Assembly: GCA_947493695.1 (NCBI GenBank)
Contig: CANLSF010000001.1
Coordinates: 248,001 to 312,000, forward strand
Length of the DNA: 64,000 bases
From: an uncultured Kiloniellaceae bacterium
Lineage (GTDB): Bacteria > Pseudomonadota > Alphaproteobacteria > Kiloniellales > Kiloniellaceae
Direction of reading: 5' to 3'
Under the pieces are notes generated by a model. That model was not told where the DNA came from and did no database searches. It saw only the letters and a list, made by a program, of their open reading frames with translations. The translations under genes and the position numbers were made by a program. Position 1 is the stretch's first letter, and the number at the start of each line of letters is the position of its first letter. Shown piece after piece: positions 62,624 through 64,000 of this stretch.

Positions 62624-64000
62624 GGCATAATCGCTTCAATGAGGTAAGGCCGCTTCTCGGCAAAGCCCCGCTGCAAGGCTGCCGTCAGATCTTCGACCGT
62701 CTCCACGGCTTCACCTGCAACTCCGAAACCCTTTGCAAGGTCTACCCAGCCAATGGTCGGACGCCGCAGATCAAGCATGCCAAGCGCATTCTTGCCCACC
62801 GACTTCACACCGACGTTCGCCATCTCGCCCTTCAAGATCCGATACTCCCGGTTGGCGAAAATCAGCGTCACCACATGCTGTTCCTCACGCGCCTGGGTCC
62901 AGAGAGCCTGTAGCGAGTACGCGCCGGAGCCATCGGCCTGAAGAGCCAGAACCGGCCGGTCCGGACAGGCCGTCGCCGCACCGGTGGCCAGCGGAAAACC
63001 GCCACCGATCGCACCGCCGGTGAGTTGCAGCCAGTCATGAGCCACAGCGCCCCGGGTAATTCCGTCCAGACTTCGACCCGATGTAATCGCCTCGTCGATA
63101 ACAATCGTATTTTCCGGCAGGGAGCGAGCGATCACGGCGGCAGCCGCATCGGGTGTAATCGACCCAGTCGGTGCGTCGGGTAGGGCGAGCTCGGTGACAG
63201 GAGCTGCCATATTCTGCGCACCAAGAGCCTCGCAGACCGCCGTAAGCGCCGCCGGAATATCCTGGCGAACAGAAGCGACAGGAATGACCTCACATCCTTC
63301 GGGGAACACTCGGCTTGGCTTCCCGGGATAAGCAAAGAACGCGACCGGCTCATCCGCACCAAAGGAGAGAACCACCTCGAACTCAGCCAGACGCGCGAGC
63401 GCAACATCGACCGGATAGGCGATACGCTCGACCGGCACCCGCCCGGCACCACGCATGGTGCGGCGATTGCTGGTCGGCGCGAATAGTTCACAACCGGATA
63501 CCGCTGCAATCTTCCCGGCAAGCTCCAGATTATCCGCCATCAGCGCCTGATCGCCCAGTAACAGCGCGACCTTGCGCCCACTGCGCAGCCAATCGACGGC
63601 GGAGGTAATGGCTTCTTCGATTGGCGCCAAAGGCTTGGGTGGTTCGACTGGGGACGCAGGCCCCGTTGCATCACTCCAGGCGCAGTCCGCCGGCAGGATC
63701 AGAGTGGCGATGTGCCCAGGTGCCTGTTTGGCCGCAGCAATGGCTTCGGCGGCGTCACCAGCAACACGGTGCGACGTTTTGCTGGAGCGCACCCAGTCCG
63801 ATACCGGACGCGCAATGCCCTCGACATCGGATGTCAGCGGCGCATCGAAGTGTCCATGATAAGTGGCATGGTCTCCGACGACGTTGACGACCTGCGAGCG
63901 CGCCCGCTTCGCGTTGTGCAAATTGGCAAGGCCGTTACCGAGACCAGGTCCCAGGTGCAGCAGGGTCGCGGCGGGTTTTCCGGCCATCCGCGCATATCCG
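62620..64000 (-). CDS. Thiamine-diphosphate-dependent enzyme, acetolactate-synthase-like (5' truncated by window edge)
   Basis: The C-terminal 460 or so residues of a TPP enzyme of the acetolactate synthase/benzoylformate decarboxylase superfamily. The frame stays open to base 64000 (GYARMAGKPAATLLHLGPGLGNGLANLHNAKRA), so ATG 63987 is internal and the N-terminal part with the catalytic Glu is outside. The TPP motif is LQADGSGAYSLQALWTQAREEQHVVTLIFANREY. With no small regulatory subunit nearby, a decarboxylase or carboligase role in this catabolic island is more likely than isoleucine-valine synthesis. The substrate is unknown. Confidence 0.9.
   Translation of the reverse strand, partial: GYARMAGKPAATLLHLGPGLGNGLANLHNAKRARSQVVNVVGDHATYHGHFDAPLTSDVEGIARPVSDWVRSSKTSHRVAGDAAEAIAAAKQAPGHIATLILPADCAWSDATGPASPVEPPKPLAPIEEAITSAVDWLRSGRKVALLLGDQALMADNLELAGKIAAVSGCELFAPTSNRRTMRGAGRVPVERIAYPVDVALARLAEFEVVLSFGADEPVAFFAYPGKPSRVFPEGCEVIPVASVRQDIPAALTAVCEALGAQNMAAPVTELALPDAPTGSITPDAAAAVIARSLPENTIVIDEAITSGRSLDGITRGAVAHDWLQLTGGAIGGGFPLATGAATACPDRPVLALQADGSGAYSLQALWTQAREEQHVVTLIFANREYRILKGEMANVGVKSVGKNALGMLDLRRPTIGWVDLAKGFGVAGEAVETVEDLTAALQRGFAEKRPYLIEAIMP

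Noticed and set aside
1-64000. Mobile elements, CRISPR arrays, tRNA and rRNA genes
   Set aside because: No transposase, integrase, regularly spaced repeat or RNA-gene fold was recognised by reading either strand; sensitive searches could not be run.

Overview
The window looks like a chromosomal segment of a GC-rich alphaproteobacterium. The gene families and their order resemble Rhodospirillales-type marine or soil heterotrophs, but that placement is inferred from gene content alone. Almost the whole 64 kb is import and catabolism of nitrogenous and aromatic organic compounds. I see no rRNA, tRNA, insertion sequence, prophage or CRISPR array.

Layout. (1) 1-9139, plus strand: the end of a dipeptide/oligopeptide-type ABC importer (two permeases, two ATPases; the window starts inside the first permease), followed by an M20 metallopeptidase, an amidase, a gamma-glutamyltransferase and a glutamate-carboxypeptidase-like M20 enzyme. 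Together these suggest use of small (gamma-glutamyl) peptides or amides. (2) 21777-9141, minus strand: thirteen tightly packed genes for aerobic CoA-dependent 2-aminobenzoate (anthranilate) breakdown. They comprise a fused monooxygenase/old-yellow-enzyme protein, SDR, MarR regulator, enoyl-CoA hydratase, acyl-CoA dehydrogenase, aryl-CoA ligase, a complete branched-chain-amino-acid-type ABC importer, a 4HBT thioesterase and a RidA deaminase. (3) 24512-21914, minus: an amidohydrolase and a CobW-family GTPase. (4) 24842-30376, plus: a second complete peptide-type ABC importer, followed by paaY at 30437-31036. (5) 32103-31048: an isolated phospholipase-D-fold protein. (6) 40340-32238, minus, and 40584-42248, plus: a phenylacetate cluster, paaG-I-K-R-X-A-B-C-D-E with divergent paaN. 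It carries two regulators (PaaX, TetR-type PaaR) and two clear candidate operators. paaF, paaH, paaJ and a ring-opening MaoC hydratase are not in the window. (7) 49646-42263, minus: an enolase-superfamily enzyme, a DadA/PuuB-type oxidase, a spermidine/putrescine-type ABC importer and a DMSP-lyase-like cupin, with a divergent MocR regulator and a GMC oxidoreductase. (8) 53034-64000: a hydroxyproline-type catabolic island. It has a LysR regulator, a TAXI-TRAP importer, a D-amino-acid-dehydrogenase-like flavoprotein, a proline-racemase-family epimerase, an enolase-superfamily dehydratase/epimerase, a DHDPS-family deaminase, a GntR regulator and the C-terminal part of a thiamine-diphosphate enzyme that runs off the end.

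Most modules pair an importer, dedicated enzymes and a local regulator. Genes are packed with 4-8 nt overlaps, and all six convergent junctions have 19 nt or fewer between stop codons. The strongest regulatory signals are a perfect 14-bp inverted repeat bracketing the paaA promoter, an imperfect palindrome filling the spacer of a paaN promoter, and a perfect 12-bp palindrome in the promoter of the hydroxyproline operon. Functions are read from sequence motifs and remembered family features; no database search was possible. I did not find a clearly unprecedented system. The most unusual points are the RidA/thioesterase tail of the anthranilate operon, the DMSP-lyase-like cupin inside a polyamine-type transporter operon, and the Ser/Cys racemase beside a Lys/Lys enolase-superfamily enzyme.
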